This document shows, piece by piece, positions 1 to 8,182 of a stretch of DNA of 44,678 bases; the stretch's first letter is position 1; each line of letters opens with the position of its first letter. The notes under the pieces are model-generated. The model saw only the letters and a program-made list of their open reading frames with translations, had not been told where the DNA came from and did no database searches. The DNA lies in assembly GCA_016177925.1 (NCBI GenBank), contig JACOUH010000130.1:1-44678 (forward strand). Reading direction: 5' to 3'. Source of the stretch: Planctomycetota bacterium. GTDB lineage: Bacteria > Planctomycetota > Planctomycetia > Gemmatales > Gemmataceae. The translations under genes and the position numbers were made by a program.

Positions 1-3
1 GAA

Positions 4-87
4 GGCGAACGGCCGGCGTGAGCCGGCTGGTGCGCAGCCAAGCCGGTGGTTGGGTGCGCACCAGCCGGCTCACGCCGGCCGTTCGCC
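4..87. repeat. Long perfect inverted repeat (33-bp arms)
   Basis: Positions 4-36 are the exact reverse complement of 55-87, around an 18-nt centre. The arms are GC-rich and contain gccggcgtgagccggc, a motif style typical of dispersed palindromes in planctomycete genomes (family assignment from memory). It lies at the window edge, so its outer boundary may be incomplete. It could form a cruciform, or a strong RNA hairpin on either strand. Confidence 0.9.
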
Positions 88-121
88 GGGCTCTTGGGTC
101 TAACACTACGCCCCGGTGAAG

Positions 122-198
122 TCGGGGCGGGAGGAGTCGAACCTCCTTCTCTCGGTTATGATCCGAACGTTTGTACGCTTCTGCCGTTGGGTGCGGGT
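122..198 (-). tRNA. tRNA-Met(CAU)-like sequence, acceptor stem not closed
   Basis: On the minus strand a T-arm is clear: GGAGG / TTCGACT / CCTCC. It is preceded by an anticodon arm TTCGG / ATCATAA / CCGAG whose seven-base loop carries CAT. A D-loop-like stretch, AACGGCAG, lies further upstream, but the D-arm to anticodon spacing is about seven bases too long. The 3' acceptor strand CGCCCCG (129-123) has no complement at the 5' side (GACCCGC). Its perfect complement CGGGGCG lies just downstream (115-109), across a 7-nt loop. It may be a decayed tRNA, a circularly permuted tRNA gene, or a tRNA-like element ending in a hairpin. No CCA is encoded. Confidence 0.3.
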
Positions 199-300
199 CT
201 ATTTGTCGCGTCGACGTTCCTGTTGTCGATCGCTGTAAAAGGGAGAGGAGGGAGCAAGCGAAAAGGTTCGTGCGAAATTGGAAAAAAAGAGGGAACGATC

Positions 301-693
301 ATGCCGCCCGTCGACCATCCGACCACGACGCTCCTGTTGATCCTGGTGCCGCTGCTGCTGACGGAACTGGGTCAGCGCCTCTACCTGCACCTGGTCAACC
401 CGGAGGCGGACGTCTACCTCGCCGGCTACAACGTCCACCACCTCTACAGCGGCGCCCTGATCGAGATCCCTGCGGCGTTCGTCCTCGCCTTCGCCACGGC
501 GCCCGCTGTGCGGGCTGGCGCCCTCGTCGCCCTCGGCGTCGGCAGCGCCATGGTCCTCGACCAGGTGGTGTATCTCGTGACGACCGACGGCAGCAATCGC
601 TCCTATCTGACTCCGGTATCCCTGTGGGGGGCGGTCGTCCTGGAGGGGCTGGCGGTCGTCTTGCTCGTCGTCCTGTGGGCGTTCGCCGGTTGA
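301..693 (+). CDS. Small integral membrane protein, unknown function
   Basis: Encodes 130 residues. The start is taken at the ATG at 301 because the upstream in-frame part overlaps the tRNA-like sequence and is not protein-like. Four hydrophobic stretches fit four transmembrane helices. A conserved-looking polar motif, YNVHHLYSG, lies between helices 1 and 2 and could bind a metal or sit in the membrane interface. There is a weak purine-rich ribosome site, gaggga, before the start. I do not recognise the family. A 26-bp palindrome follows the stop and may end transcription. Confidence 0.7.
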   Translation: MPPVDHPTTTLLLILVPLLLTELGQRLYLHLVNPEADVYLAGYNVHHLYSGALIEIPAAFVLAFATAPAVRAGALVALGVGSAMVLDQVVYLVTTDGSNRSYLTPVSLWGAVVLEGLAVVLLVVLWAFAG

Positions 694-696
694 AGT

Positions 697-754
697 GTGG
701 CGGCAAGTTTCCAACTTGCCGAACCGCATCGGCAAGTTGGAAACTTGCCGCCAC
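697..754. repeat. 26-bp perfect palindromic repeat
   Basis: 697-722 is the exact reverse complement of 729-754, with a 6-nt centre. Each arm contains a smaller palindrome (ggcaagtt-tcc-aacttgcc), so the element can fold either as one long stem or as two hairpins. It sits directly after the stop of the small membrane protein. The rest of the gap up to 937 shows only a short ccctgtc/gacaggg hairpin near 855-875. Confidence 0.9.
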
Positions 755-937
755 GGGGAGCGGAGTCCGCAAAACCGGCAGATTGGCGCTAAGCCGACCG
801 CGCCCGTCGTGCCGATAACTACACACAGAAGAACCAGCAAAACCACTGCATCCCTCCCTGTCGACCCGACAGGGAAAGGTGGGCAGTCTTCGTATCCCAG
901 GACGATTTGAGGGGACCGTCACGAACGGGGGTTTTCC

Positions 938-2386
938 ATGCGAGTCGGTATTCTTCGCTCCCTTGCCGCTCTCCTCACGGCGACCGGCGTGGTCACAGCC
1001 CAGGCTCCGGGCTCCGGCAATGGCCCGGGGCTATCCGGGCAGATGATGGCTGCGGCCCCTGCCCAGGTCGCGCCTGCGGGGCCGCTACCCTCCTACTCGC
1101 CCCTCGCCCACCCCGAGAGCTGGGCACCGTCCGGGTGCAGCAACTGCGACAGCGGGGACGACTGTGCCCGCCCGACCTACCAGTCCTACGGCAGCGCCGA
1201 GTTCCTGCTGTGGAACTTCCGCAACGACCGCCTGCCGCGGCTTGCTTCGTCTGTGCCCGTCGGCCTCATCCAGGTGCCCAGCGTGACCACCACGAGCGTC
1301 ACGGGCCCGGGCGCGGCTGCCGTAGTACCACCCGCCGGCACGGGCCCTACCAACATCTTCATCCCTGTCTCCATCGTCTCCACGCCGACGTTCCCCGGGA
1401 GCGGAGACCTTGACCCGGGCGACCAGCTTGGCGCCCGGCTCACGGTCGGCTATTGGCTCGACGCGGCCCAGCAGGTTGGCGTTGAGGCGAGCGGCTTCTA
1501 CATCCACCCCCGCGTCGTCGATTTTGTCAGCGGCACGGGCAACAACTCCAACCAGTTCGTCATCAACACAGGCCTGACCGCGCAGACCTTCTTCGCCCCG
1601 GCGGTGGGTGGTCTGATCCCGATCGGCGGAGCCACTCCGGTGGCCGTCCCCCGCCAGACGACCGCCACCATCGTCGGCGACGCCCGCAGCCAGATGCTCG
1701 GCGGCGAACTGAACGCCCGCTGCCTGGGGTGCTCGATCGGGCCGGTGTCGTTCCTTGGACTGGCCGGGGCCCGCTACCTGGAGTTTCGCGAGGGCCTCAA
1801 CGTCCAGAACACGGTCCAGCTCACCACGCCCCCCGGCTTCATGGACCCTCCGGGGCTCGCTTTCCCGACGAATATCGGGTTCAGCACCTTCGATTCGCTG
1901 ACCACGCGGAACCGCTACTACGCCCCGCAGGTCGGCGTGGACGTCGAGGTCGACTGCGACGGCGTGTTCTTCACGGCCCGTGGTAAAGTTGCTGTCGGTG
2001 TCATGCAGCAGATCGTCGACGTCGTCGGGCAAACGACGCCCATGGGCTTTACGTTGCCCAGCGGCGGAAACGCCGCCAGTGGCCTGCTCAGCAGCCCGAT
2101 CGACCAGGGACGCAGGGATCGGACGCGCGTGGCCGTCATCCCCGAACTCAACCTGAAGCTAGGATACCAGTTCAACTCCACGATCCGCACCTATGTCGGC
2201 TATGACTTCCTCTACCTGCAGCACGTGATCCGGCCCGGCAACCTGTCGGACCTGTCGCAGTCCAATACCCAAGTGACGGTGGCCGACACGACCAACACAA
2301 TCAACGTGTCCCAGCCGGTGATCCGCCTGCGTGACCAGGACGTCTGGGTCCAGGGCATCAACCTGGGCGTGGAATTTCGCTATTGA
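938..2386 (+). CDS. BBP7 family outer-membrane beta-barrel protein
   Basis: Encodes 482 residues. Residues 1-22 form a signal peptide with a likely cleavage after AQA. After a Pro/Gly-rich linker comes the hallmark start of the barrel, YGSAEFLLWNFRNDRLP (about residues 86-102). Then follow alternating amphipathic strands, and the protein ends in an aromatic residue (VEFRY), as outer-membrane barrels do. BBP7 (PF07585) is a paralogous barrel family of Planctomycetes; its members are thought to be outer-membrane proteins of unknown cargo. The length is usual for the family. The ATG at 938 is favoured by the signal peptide; the ribosome site is weak. A hairpin at 2421-2459 follows the stop. Confidence 0.9.
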   Translation: MRVGILRSLAALLTATGVVTAQAPGSGNGPGLSGQMMAAAPAQVAPAGPLPSYSPLAHPESWAPSGCSNCDSGDDCARPTYQSYGSAEFLLWNFRNDRLPRLASSVPVGLIQVPSVTTTSVTGPGAAAVVPPAGTGPTNIFIPVSIVSTPTFPGSGDLDPGDQLGARLTVGYWLDAAQQVGVEASGFYIHPRVVDFVSGTGNNSNQFVINTGLTAQTFFAPAVGGLIPIGGATPVAVPRQTTATIVGDARSQMLGGELNARCLGCSIGPVSFLGLAGARYLEFREGLNVQNTVQLTTPPGFMDPPGLAFPTNIGFSTFDSLTTRNRYYAPQVGVDVEVDCDGVFFTARGKVAVGVMQQIVDVVGQTTPMGFTLPSGGNAASGLLSSPIDQGRRDRTRVAVIPELNLKLGYQFNSTIRTYVGYDFLYLQHVIRPGNLSDLSQSNTQVTVADTTNTINVSQPVIRLRDQDVWVQGINLGVEFRY

Positions 2387-2420
2387 GAGCCGTTCGTCCC
2401 TTTCCCCTCTACCCCCTCAG

Positions 2421-2459
2421 CATCCCGTGGCGCAGGCAAGATGCCTGTGCCACGGGATG
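2421..2459. repeat. Palindromic repeat between convergent genes
   Basis: Arms catcccgtggcgcaggca (2421-2438) and tgcctgtgccacgggatg (2442-2459) pair over 18 positions, one of them a G-T pair. It lies between the convergent ends of the BBP7 and receiver genes and could act as a two-way terminator hairpin, although there is no T tract. It belongs to the same family as the elements at 5731-5791, 10077-10130 and 40857-40920. Confidence 0.85.
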
Positions 2460-2463
2460 TCTC

Positions 2464-2865
2464 TCATTCGGCCGGCAATACCCGCACTCCTTCGTCAAGG
2501 ACTTCCCGGACACGGGCGAGCATCTGCGGCTGTCCCAACGACGACTTGCCGAAGCCGAGCCGGGCGCCCGCCTTGACGGCCTCGTCCTGGGCCCAGTCGT
2601 GGTTGCTGACCAGCATCACGGGCACGTTGGCCCGTGGCGGCTCCTGCGTCAGCTGCCGGATGAAGTCGAGTCCCGAGGCCCCGTCGGCGTCGAAGATGCG
2701 ATTGACCAGCACCAGGTCGAAGGCCTCGCTTTCCATGAGCCCGAGTGCCTCGGCAGCGCTGTCGGCGCCGACCACCTCTGCGCCGAAGTCCGAACGGAAA
2801 GTGCGGGAGAGAGCACTTTGGTCGGCGAAGCACTGGCCGACACTCAGGACACGCTTGGTGAGCAC
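2464..2865 (-). CDS. Pseudo-receiver (response-regulator-like) protein
   Basis: A stand-alone receiver-fold protein of 133 residues. The start is the GTG at 2865, because AGGAGG lies nine bases upstream; an in-frame extension would run through the palindrome at 2885-2917. The fold is recognisable: beta1 RVLSVG, beta3 FDLVLVN, beta4 PVMLVSN and beta5 RLGFGKSSL with the conserved Lys (residue 107). The phospho-acceptor Asp at the end of beta3 is replaced by Asn55 (VLVNRIFDADG), and the acidic pair after beta1 is absent (SVGQCFAD). It is therefore probably not phosphorylated in the ordinary way and may signal by binding. No kinase or output domain adjoins it. Confidence 0.8.
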   Translation of the reverse strand: MLTKRVLSVGQCFADQSALSRTFRSDFGAEVVGADSAAEALGLMESEAFDLVLVNRIFDADGASGLDFIRQLTQEPPRANVPVMLVSNHDWAQDEAVKAGARLGFGKSSLGQPQMLARVREVLDEGVRVLPAE

Positions 2866-2884
2866 GGGAATTCCTCCTTCTGGC

Positions 2885-2917
2885 GTGTAGTCTACGCGCG
2901 GAGCGCGTAGACTACAC
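2885..2917. repeat. 15-bp perfect hairpin in divergent promoter region
   Basis: GTGTAGTCTACGCGC (2885-2899) is the exact reverse complement of 2903-2917, with a 3-nt loop. It sits in the 113-bp gap between the divergent receiver and MFS genes, so it could be an operator or a cruciform-forming dispersed repeat. Confidence 0.85.
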
Positions 2918-2978
2918 TCGGGGGTCGTACAATGAGCGGGGAAAAAACCGGGCGTACCTTGCGAACAGTGTAGCAACT

Positions 2979-4259
2979 ATGGTGCCTCCCGAACCGGAGT
3001 CACGCGCGCCGCTCGCCCGCCTGCTGGCGCTGAACCGCACCGTCGCCGTTGTGCTGGCGGCGGTGCTTTTCTTTGGCCTGGGCGAGCAGCTGTGGGAACA
3101 GTTCATGCCAGCGTTCCTCCGCGCCCAGACGAAGGAGGCGGCGCGGGCGAGCGGCCCGGGACAGGAAGTCGCGCTCGTCGTCCTCTGGACGGTCGGCCTC
3201 TACGCCTTCCTGCGCAATCTCTTCGAGGGCTTCTGCTACATCGGCGGGGGACAGTTGACCGGCCGCCTCGGCGACCGCGGCTCATTGCTGCTGTTCGGCT
3301 CCCTGACCGTCACCGGCTATCTCCTCTTTCTTTTCTCCTCATCGGCAGCCGTGACCGTCGTCGCTGCCCTGCTGATCATGGGCTGGGAGCCGCTGGCGGT
3401 GCCGGTCACGTTCACGACGGTCGGCTCGACGGTCGATGAGTCGCGGCGCGGCATGGCGTTCGCGCTGCAGTCGATCCAGAAGCGGGTGCCGAAGGTCCTC
3501 GGGCCGGCCATCGCCGGCTTCGTCCTCGACGCCGCGGCGGAGAGCCGTGGCGAGGTCGAGGGACACGCCCTGGCGATGCGCATCCTCGTGGCGATCGCCC
3601 TGGGGCTGGCACTCGTCTCGCTGGCGATCCAGGCCCGCTGGATGCCGCACCGCCCGGCGGCGGCGAGTTCGGCCGGCTCACGCGAGATCGTCCGCCGCTT
3701 CCCGCCGCAGTTGCGCAACTTGCTCCTGGCCGAGGTGTTCACGCGCTGGTGCGACTGGCTGGTACGCGAGTTCCTGTTCCTCTACCTGTACCTCGACCGC
3801 GGCGTGCCGGCGCGCTACATCGGCCTGCTGATCGCCGTGCAGAACACGACCGCCCTGCTGACGTACCTCCCGGTCGGCCGCATGACGCGAACGGTCGGGC
3901 TGCAGCCATTCGTCGGGCTGACGTTCGTGTTCTTCGCGTTGTTCCCACTGGTGCTGGCGCTGGTGCCGGGAGGAGGCTGGCTGGTGCTGGCGTACATCGT
4001 CTACGGGCTGCGCGAGATCGGCGAGCCGGCCCGCAAGGCGCTGATCACGTCGCTGCTGCCCGAGGACGTGCGGGCGCGTGGCGTCGGCCTGTACTGGGGC
4101 CTGCGGAGTTTCGGTCTGTGTACCGCATCGTTGGCCGGTGCCGCGCTCTGGCAGGCCTTCGGCCCGCAAGTGTTGCTGTTCGTCGCCTCGGGGCTGGGGT
4201 TCGTCGGCGCCGGCGTGTTCTACCTCTTGTGCCGCACTCCTCCCGTGCTCGGTCCGTGA
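2979..4259 (+). CDS. MFS transporter
   Basis: Encodes 426 residues with about twelve hydrophobic helices in two halves separated by a basic central loop (about residues 222-245). Features typical of the major facilitator superfamily include GRLGDRG in the loop between helices 2 and 3 and a second-half counterpart, GRMTRTVG. Family members are proton- or ion-coupled inner-membrane transporters; the substrate cannot be told from sequence. The ATG at 2979 lacks a good ribosome site. The gene is divergent from the pseudo-receiver and convergent with the DUF4956 gene. Confidence 0.85.
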   Translation: MVPPEPESRAPLARLLALNRTVAVVLAAVLFFGLGEQLWEQFMPAFLRAQTKEAARASGPGQEVALVVLWTVGLYAFLRNLFEGFCYIGGGQLTGRLGDRGSLLLFGSLTVTGYLLFLFSSSAAVTVVAALLIMGWEPLAVPVTFTTVGSTVDESRRGMAFALQSIQKRVPKVLGPAIAGFVLDAAAESRGEVEGHALAMRILVAIALGLALVSLAIQARWMPHRPAAASSAGSREIVRRFPPQLRNLLLAEVFTRWCDWLVREFLFLYLYLDRGVPARYIGLLIAVQNTTALLTYLPVGRMTRTVGLQPFVGLTFVFFALFPLVLALVPGGGWLVLAYIVYGLREIGEPARKALITSLLPEDVRARGVGLYWGLRSFGLCTASLAGAALWQAFGPQVLLFVASGLGFVGAGVFYLLCRTPPVLGP

Positions 4260-4285
4260 GGAACGGATCGGCCCTCCCTTGCTTG

Positions 4286-4960
4286 CTACTTCTGGCGAAG
4301 TTCCGCGCTCTGGATGCCCTCCAGGCCGTTCAGCTCCATGATGAACGGGACCGCCGCCCCTGGGTGGCGCAGCCGCACGCCATAGGTGAGGTCGACGGCG
4401 GCCCCCTGGCGAGCGGTCGCGGCTGCCACGACGTCCCAGTGTTCCAGGTGCGTCTCGAATGGCTTCCGCAGCAAGACGTCGGGATTGTGGCCAACGCCCA
4501 CGCGGACCGTGAGCAGGCGGACATCCTCGTCACGAGAGGGCGGGGGCTTCGGGGTGCGGAACGCCAGCGCGGCCACCGCCGGGACCGGGAGCGCGACCAG
4601 CATCTTCACCCAGAAACCGGCGCCGACGCCCATGCCGACAGCTACCGCAAAGATCACGAAGGCCGTATCGCGGGTATCCTCGACGACAGTGCGGAAACGG
4701 ACGATCGACAGCGCTCCGACCAGTCCGAAGGCCCGGGCCACACTCCCGCCGATCACCACCGTTACCAGGCTGATGAGAACCGTGAGCAGCACCAGCGTCG
4801 GCAGCAAGTTCGCCGCGTCGTTCGTCGGCCGTCCGCGCGCCAGGCGGTAGATGCCGGCGATGACACTGCCAAGCAGGAGGGCGGTGCCAAGGCGCAGTGC
4901 CAGAATGTCAAGCGAGATGTTCTTGTCGTTGGGGATTTCATCCCGCAGCCAGTCAAGCAT
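4286..4960 (-). CDS. DUF4956 domain-containing membrane protein
   Basis: Encodes 224 residues. Three or four transmembrane helices fill residues 20-140, with the strongly conserved DUF4956 core GALSIVRFRTVVEDTRDTAF followed by a glycine-rich helix (about residues 82-115). A soluble C-terminal alpha/beta domain follows, resembling the C-terminus of MgtC-like proteins. The start overlaps the stop of the upstream VTC gene by eight bases, so the two are translationally coupled. DUF4956 proteins commonly accompany VTC polyphosphate polymerases and CotH proteins. The biochemical role is unknown; a membrane partner or channel for the polymerase is a plausible inference. Confidence 0.9.
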   Translation of the reverse strand: MLDWLRDEIPNDKNISLDILALRLGTALLLGSVIAGIYRLARGRPTNDAANLLPTLVLLTVLISLVTVVIGGSVARAFGLVGALSIVRFRTVVEDTRDTAFVIFAVAVGMGVGAGFWVKMLVALPVPAVAALAFRTPKPPPSRDEDVRLLTVRVGVGHNPDVLLRKPFETHLEHWDVVAAATARQGAAVDLTYGVRLRHPGAAVPFIMELNGLEGIQSAELRQK

Positions 4961-5711
4961 CGACGACCTCTCCTCGGGCGGGGGACGTGCCCCAGACGCT
5001 CATGCAGGAGCGGTACTTCGACACAGCGCAGGGGCTCAGCCGCAAAGCCTGGACGAGTTCCTTGAACAGGACCGGCAGAGCGGAGCGAAACTTCAACTCG
5101 AGGATGACCCGTCCCGTCAGGAGCGGCAGCCCGCCCTCGGTCGCCGGCACCGCCCACTCGCCGGCGAGAGCGCCGCGTAGCCGGCGGTCGAGCGTCAACC
5201 GCAGGGGGCCCTCGACGGCTGCGCCGATGTAGGCGGTGCGTTCATAAGCAATCAGCGCCGCCGGATGCAGCCCACGGTCGAGGAGTCGGCGGTGGAACCA
5301 GTGACCCGGCCACGTCACCAGCGACATCGGGTTGGCGAGCAGGGTCACCTCTTCCACGGGGATGGCCTTGCGCTGCTTGCGTACCCGGTCGCCGTTCTTG
5401 ATCTTGCGCTCGAGGTAGATGTTTGCCTCGGTGCCGTAGCGGCGGAGTCGGTGCTTGCTGCGCCGGAACGAAGGCCGGCGCTGGAAGACGTCGAAGGTCG
5501 GCGTGTCGAGGTAGAGCGTCGTCGTGTGATAGGCGCCGTCGAGTTCCGGGTCCCCGTGCGGGTCAGGGGCCAGGCGTCCCGAGGCCCACGCCTGGGCCGC
5601 ACGCGCCAGTTCCTCCTCCACGAGGAACTTCAACTCGTAGGCTGGCCCCGCGCCCAGCGCGGGCTCCGGCAGCGACGGCGACTGGATACACTCCCCCGAA
5701 ACCTCTTCCAC
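4953..5711 (-). CDS. VTC-domain polyphosphate polymerase
   Basis: Encodes 252 residues, starting at GTG 5711 with GGGAGG seven bases upstream. The VTC domain (PF09359) spans nearly the whole protein. YELKFLV opens the tunnel fold, SKHRLRRYG and YLERKIKNGDRVRKQR give the basic and acidic residues of the tunnel, and ILELKFR provides the late glutamate and lysine. In yeast Vtc4 this fold makes polyphosphate from ATP inside the tunnel. The bacterial proteins are soluble and sit beside DUF4956 and CotH genes, as here. Chain synthesis is therefore likely, but the product has not been shown for this family member. Confidence 0.88.
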   Translation of the reverse strand: MEEVSGECIQSPSLPEPALGAGPAYELKFLVEEELARAAQAWASGRLAPDPHGDPELDGAYHTTTLYLDTPTFDVFQRRPSFRRSKHRLRRYGTEANIYLERKIKNGDRVRKQRKAIPVEEVTLLANPMSLVTWPGHWFHRRLLDRGLHPAALIAYERTAYIGAAVEGPLRLTLDRRLRGALAGEWAVPATEGGLPLLTGRVILELKFRSALPVLFKELVQALRLSPCAVSKYRSCMSVWGTSPARGEVVDA

Positions 5712-5730
5712 GTCGTTACCTCCCTACGCT

Positions 5731-5791
5731 TCCCGTGGGGCAGGCTTCTAGCCTGCCAGGCAGAGGCAGGCTAGAAGCCTGCCCCACGGGA
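5731..5791. repeat. 27-bp perfect palindromic repeat inside operon
   Basis: 5731-5757 is the exact reverse complement of 5765-5791, with a 7-nt loop. It fills the gap between the CotH and VTC genes of the minus-strand operon. It could stabilise or attenuate the downstream part of the transcript. The outer part (cccgtggggcaggc) is shared with the element at 10077-10130. Confidence 0.9.
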
Positions 5792-5796
5792 TCGGA

Positions 5797-7893
5797 TTAC
5801 TTCAGCACCGAACGATCGAACTTGCCGGCGTTCTTGATCTCGTCCTGCTCCAGCAGGAACTTCCTCCGCTTGGTCAGATGCTCGCGCAGCGAGTCGAGGT
5901 TGCGGCGCAGGTGCTCCAGCGCCTGCTTCGGGTCCTCGCGGCGCAGCTCAGCGCGGAGCCGCACCTCGTCCTCTACCCGCTCGCCCATCGCCTTGATAAG
6001 CGGGAAGAACACATCCTGGGTATACACCTTTTCCACCAGTTCTTTCGTGCGGGCCAGGAAGAGCTTGCGGAAGGTCGGGTTGGCCAAGAGCGGCTTGGAG
6101 AAGTGCCCGCCAGGCCGCCACCAGATGGAGCCGACGCCGAAAAAACCCTGCGGCGGCGGCTGGTCCTTCGGCCAGCCCGGTGGCACGTCGCCCGCCATGC
6201 CGAACGTGACCGGCATGTCGAAGAACACCTCGTAACCGCGGATGCCGTCGTGGAAACCCCACGTCTTGTCCTGGTCCCACGGGTACATCGTCCACTTGCC
6301 TGTGCGGATGTCGTGGTAAGCGAAGTAGTTGTTGAAGTAACCGTCCCAGTGCGACAGGAGCATGTTGACGGCGAAATAGTTGGCGACCTGCTCGACGTCG
6401 AAGTTCTTCTTGATGACGGCCCATTGCTCGTCGCCCTTGGTGCGTTTGAGCTGATCGACGAGCTTGACGAGATCGTCGTGGCCGTCGTGGGGGCGGGTCT
6501 TCTTTTCGTGCTGGCCGACGAGGCCGGCGCCGAACCACTGGCACTTGTAGAGGTGGCCGTCGCTGTGCAGCCCGGCGTGGCGCAGGAAGGAACGATTGGG
6601 CTGCTCGATGAGGAGCTGGAAGCCGAGCGGCCGGCCGTCGACCCAGGTACGGACGAAGTCGGTGCGGCAGGCGGCATTGCCTGCTTTGCGATACACTTCG
6701 TAGGCGAGCGTCTCGGCCAGGGCGAAGCGGTCCATGTACTCGTAGATCAGGTTGATCGTCGTCATGCCGGACAGGGGATGGTCCTTGTGGAAGCGGACCT
6801 TGCGGCCGGCGTTGCGCGGCGTGACCTGGATGAAGTCGAACAGCTCTGGGTTCCCCGTCTTGGCGTCGACCCAGACGAACGCGCAGCGGCCGCGTGCCGG
6901 CAACTTCGCCCCCGGCGGCGCGAAGGTGAAGCGGCCGCCTTCCCGCTGGCCCGCACGGAACTCCGCCTCGCCAATGTTGATCACGAGCCCCAGCGGCACT
7001 TTACCCGGCCGGAATGGTTCGTGGACGAAGACCGAGAGGGCCGGCCGGAGGTCGTGTTCGCTGGGGAACCAGCGCTCGGTTCCCTTCGTATCTACGGCGT
7101 GAATGCGAAGACGAACGATCTGATTTGCCTTCTGTCCGGGGACGCTGGCGGTGTACTTCTCGCCTTCCGCCTTCATCTTGATCGTGGCCTCTTCCTTCTC
7201 GAAGCCGGAGCCGGCGACGCGGTAGCACAGCTCGACCTGGCGCAGCCCCTCGCGCGAACGGACCTCCGCCTCGACCTTGATCTCCTCCTTCGGAGCAGCG
7301 CGGGTCGGCGTCAGGACGACCTTCGACACGATCGGCGGCAGGCACGGGGCGTAGTTGGCGTTCTGCTTGCCCGGCGTGCCGGCGGCCTTGCGCGTGCCGT
7401 CCCGCAGCGGCGAGGGGGCCCAGTTCTCGGGGCCATCGGCCGGGGCTGTCGGGCAGATGCGTTCCAGCGACGACGAGTAGCCGTCGGCCGCCAGCGGCCA
7501 CGGCGCCCGGCTGCCGTAGCGGACACTGTCGACCTTCCGGCCGCGTGCGTCCAGCAGATCGAGGCGGTCGCGACCGTGGCCCAGGGAGCCCTCGAACGGC
7601 CCGGCCGCATCGAAACCGTAGTGCTTCTTGAAGAGTGCCGGGTCCTTGCAGATGACGAGGTAGCCGTTGGCCGCGATCTTGGTCTCACGCGGGAACGTAT
7701 AGCGCACACCGCGCGTGAGCTTCCAGCCGGCGAGGTCAACGACCGCGTCGTCGGTGTTGTACAACTCGATGAATTGCAGCCCGTCGAGATCGTCGGGAGC
7801 GTGGTAGAGGATCTCATTGAGGACGACAGCGCCCGGGGCCGGGCCGCAGGCGGTGAGGACGGACAGGACAGCCGCAACTCGGACGAACGACAT
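5797..7893 (-). CDS. CotH kinase family protein with N-terminal lamin-tail domain
   Basis: Encodes 698 residues. The start is the ATG at 7893, with GGAGG four bases away; an upstream in-frame start lacks this. A signal peptide (about 1-22) is followed by a lamin-tail domain (VVLNEILYHAPDD through YLVICKD, about 22-120). A beta-rich linker then leads to the CotH domain (about 330-650) with HWDGYFNNYFAYHD and WTMYPWDQDKTWG, the conserved Asp-rich motif. CotH proteins are atypical kinases that phosphorylate proteins, first known from Bacillus spore coat. The signal peptide places this one outside the cytoplasm. It is the first gene of the operon with the VTC and DUF4956 genes. Confidence 0.9.
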   Translation of the reverse strand: MSFVRVAAVLSVLTACGPAPGAVVLNEILYHAPDDLDGLQFIELYNTDDAVVDLAGWKLTRGVRYTFPRETKIAANGYLVICKDPALFKKHYGFDAAGPFEGSLGHGRDRLDLLDARGRKVDSVRYGSRAPWPLAADGYSSSLERICPTAPADGPENWAPSPLRDGTRKAAGTPGKQNANYAPCLPPIVSKVVLTPTRAAPKEEIKVEAEVRSREGLRQVELCYRVAGSGFEKEEATIKMKAEGEKYTASVPGQKANQIVRLRIHAVDTKGTERWFPSEHDLRPALSVFVHEPFRPGKVPLGLVINIGEAEFRAGQREGGRFTFAPPGAKLPARGRCAFVWVDAKTGNPELFDFIQVTPRNAGRKVRFHKDHPLSGMTTINLIYEYMDRFALAETLAYEVYRKAGNAACRTDFVRTWVDGRPLGFQLLIEQPNRSFLRHAGLHSDGHLYKCQWFGAGLVGQHEKKTRPHDGHDDLVKLVDQLKRTKGDEQWAVIKKNFDVEQVANYFAVNMLLSHWDGYFNNYFAYHDIRTGKWTMYPWDQDKTWGFHDGIRGYEVFFDMPVTFGMAGDVPPGWPKDQPPPQGFFGVGSIWWRPGGHFSKPLLANPTFRKLFLARTKELVEKVYTQDVFFPLIKAMGERVEDEVRLRAELRREDPKQALEHLRRNLDSLREHLTKRRKFLLEQDEIKNAGKFDRSVLK

Positions 7894-7920
7894 GATGCCT
7901 CCGAGGTTGAGGGCCGCTCC

Positions 7921-7958
7921 CCTCATCCTCTCCTCTCAGGGGAGAGGGGAGGGTGAGG
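7921..7958. repeat. Imperfect palindrome in 290-bp gap
   Basis: cctcatcctctcctctc pairs with gagaggggagggtgagg around a short centre. It lies upstream of the CotH start, in the divergent gap 7894-8182. Apart from this element and the ribosome site before 8183, I see nothing identifiable in that gap. Confidence 0.7.
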
Positions 7959-8182
7959 AAGCGGCCCTGCGGAAACCTGACATCAGGTGATTCTTATGTG
8001 TAGACGATGTGAAGACCACTGTCTACCACGAACTGACCCTTGTTACGCAGGGCAACGGTTCCAGGGGCCAGGGGGAACAGAAGACGCGGGGTCGGGCTGG
8101 GATCAACCTTCCCGGTGGTTCGTATAACTCACGGCAGACGAGAGAACCCACCACGAGAGGCCAGCCACCGAAGGAGGAGCGG

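Noticed and set aside
122-198. tmRNA fragment
   Set aside because: There is no tag-encoding frame and no conserved tmRNA 5' end; only a T-arm and a CAU arm are seen.
5878-7956. A 692-codon open frame on the plus strand
   Set aside because: It is antisense to the CotH gene and has low-complexity Val/Leu/Asp/Arg-rich text without a domain.
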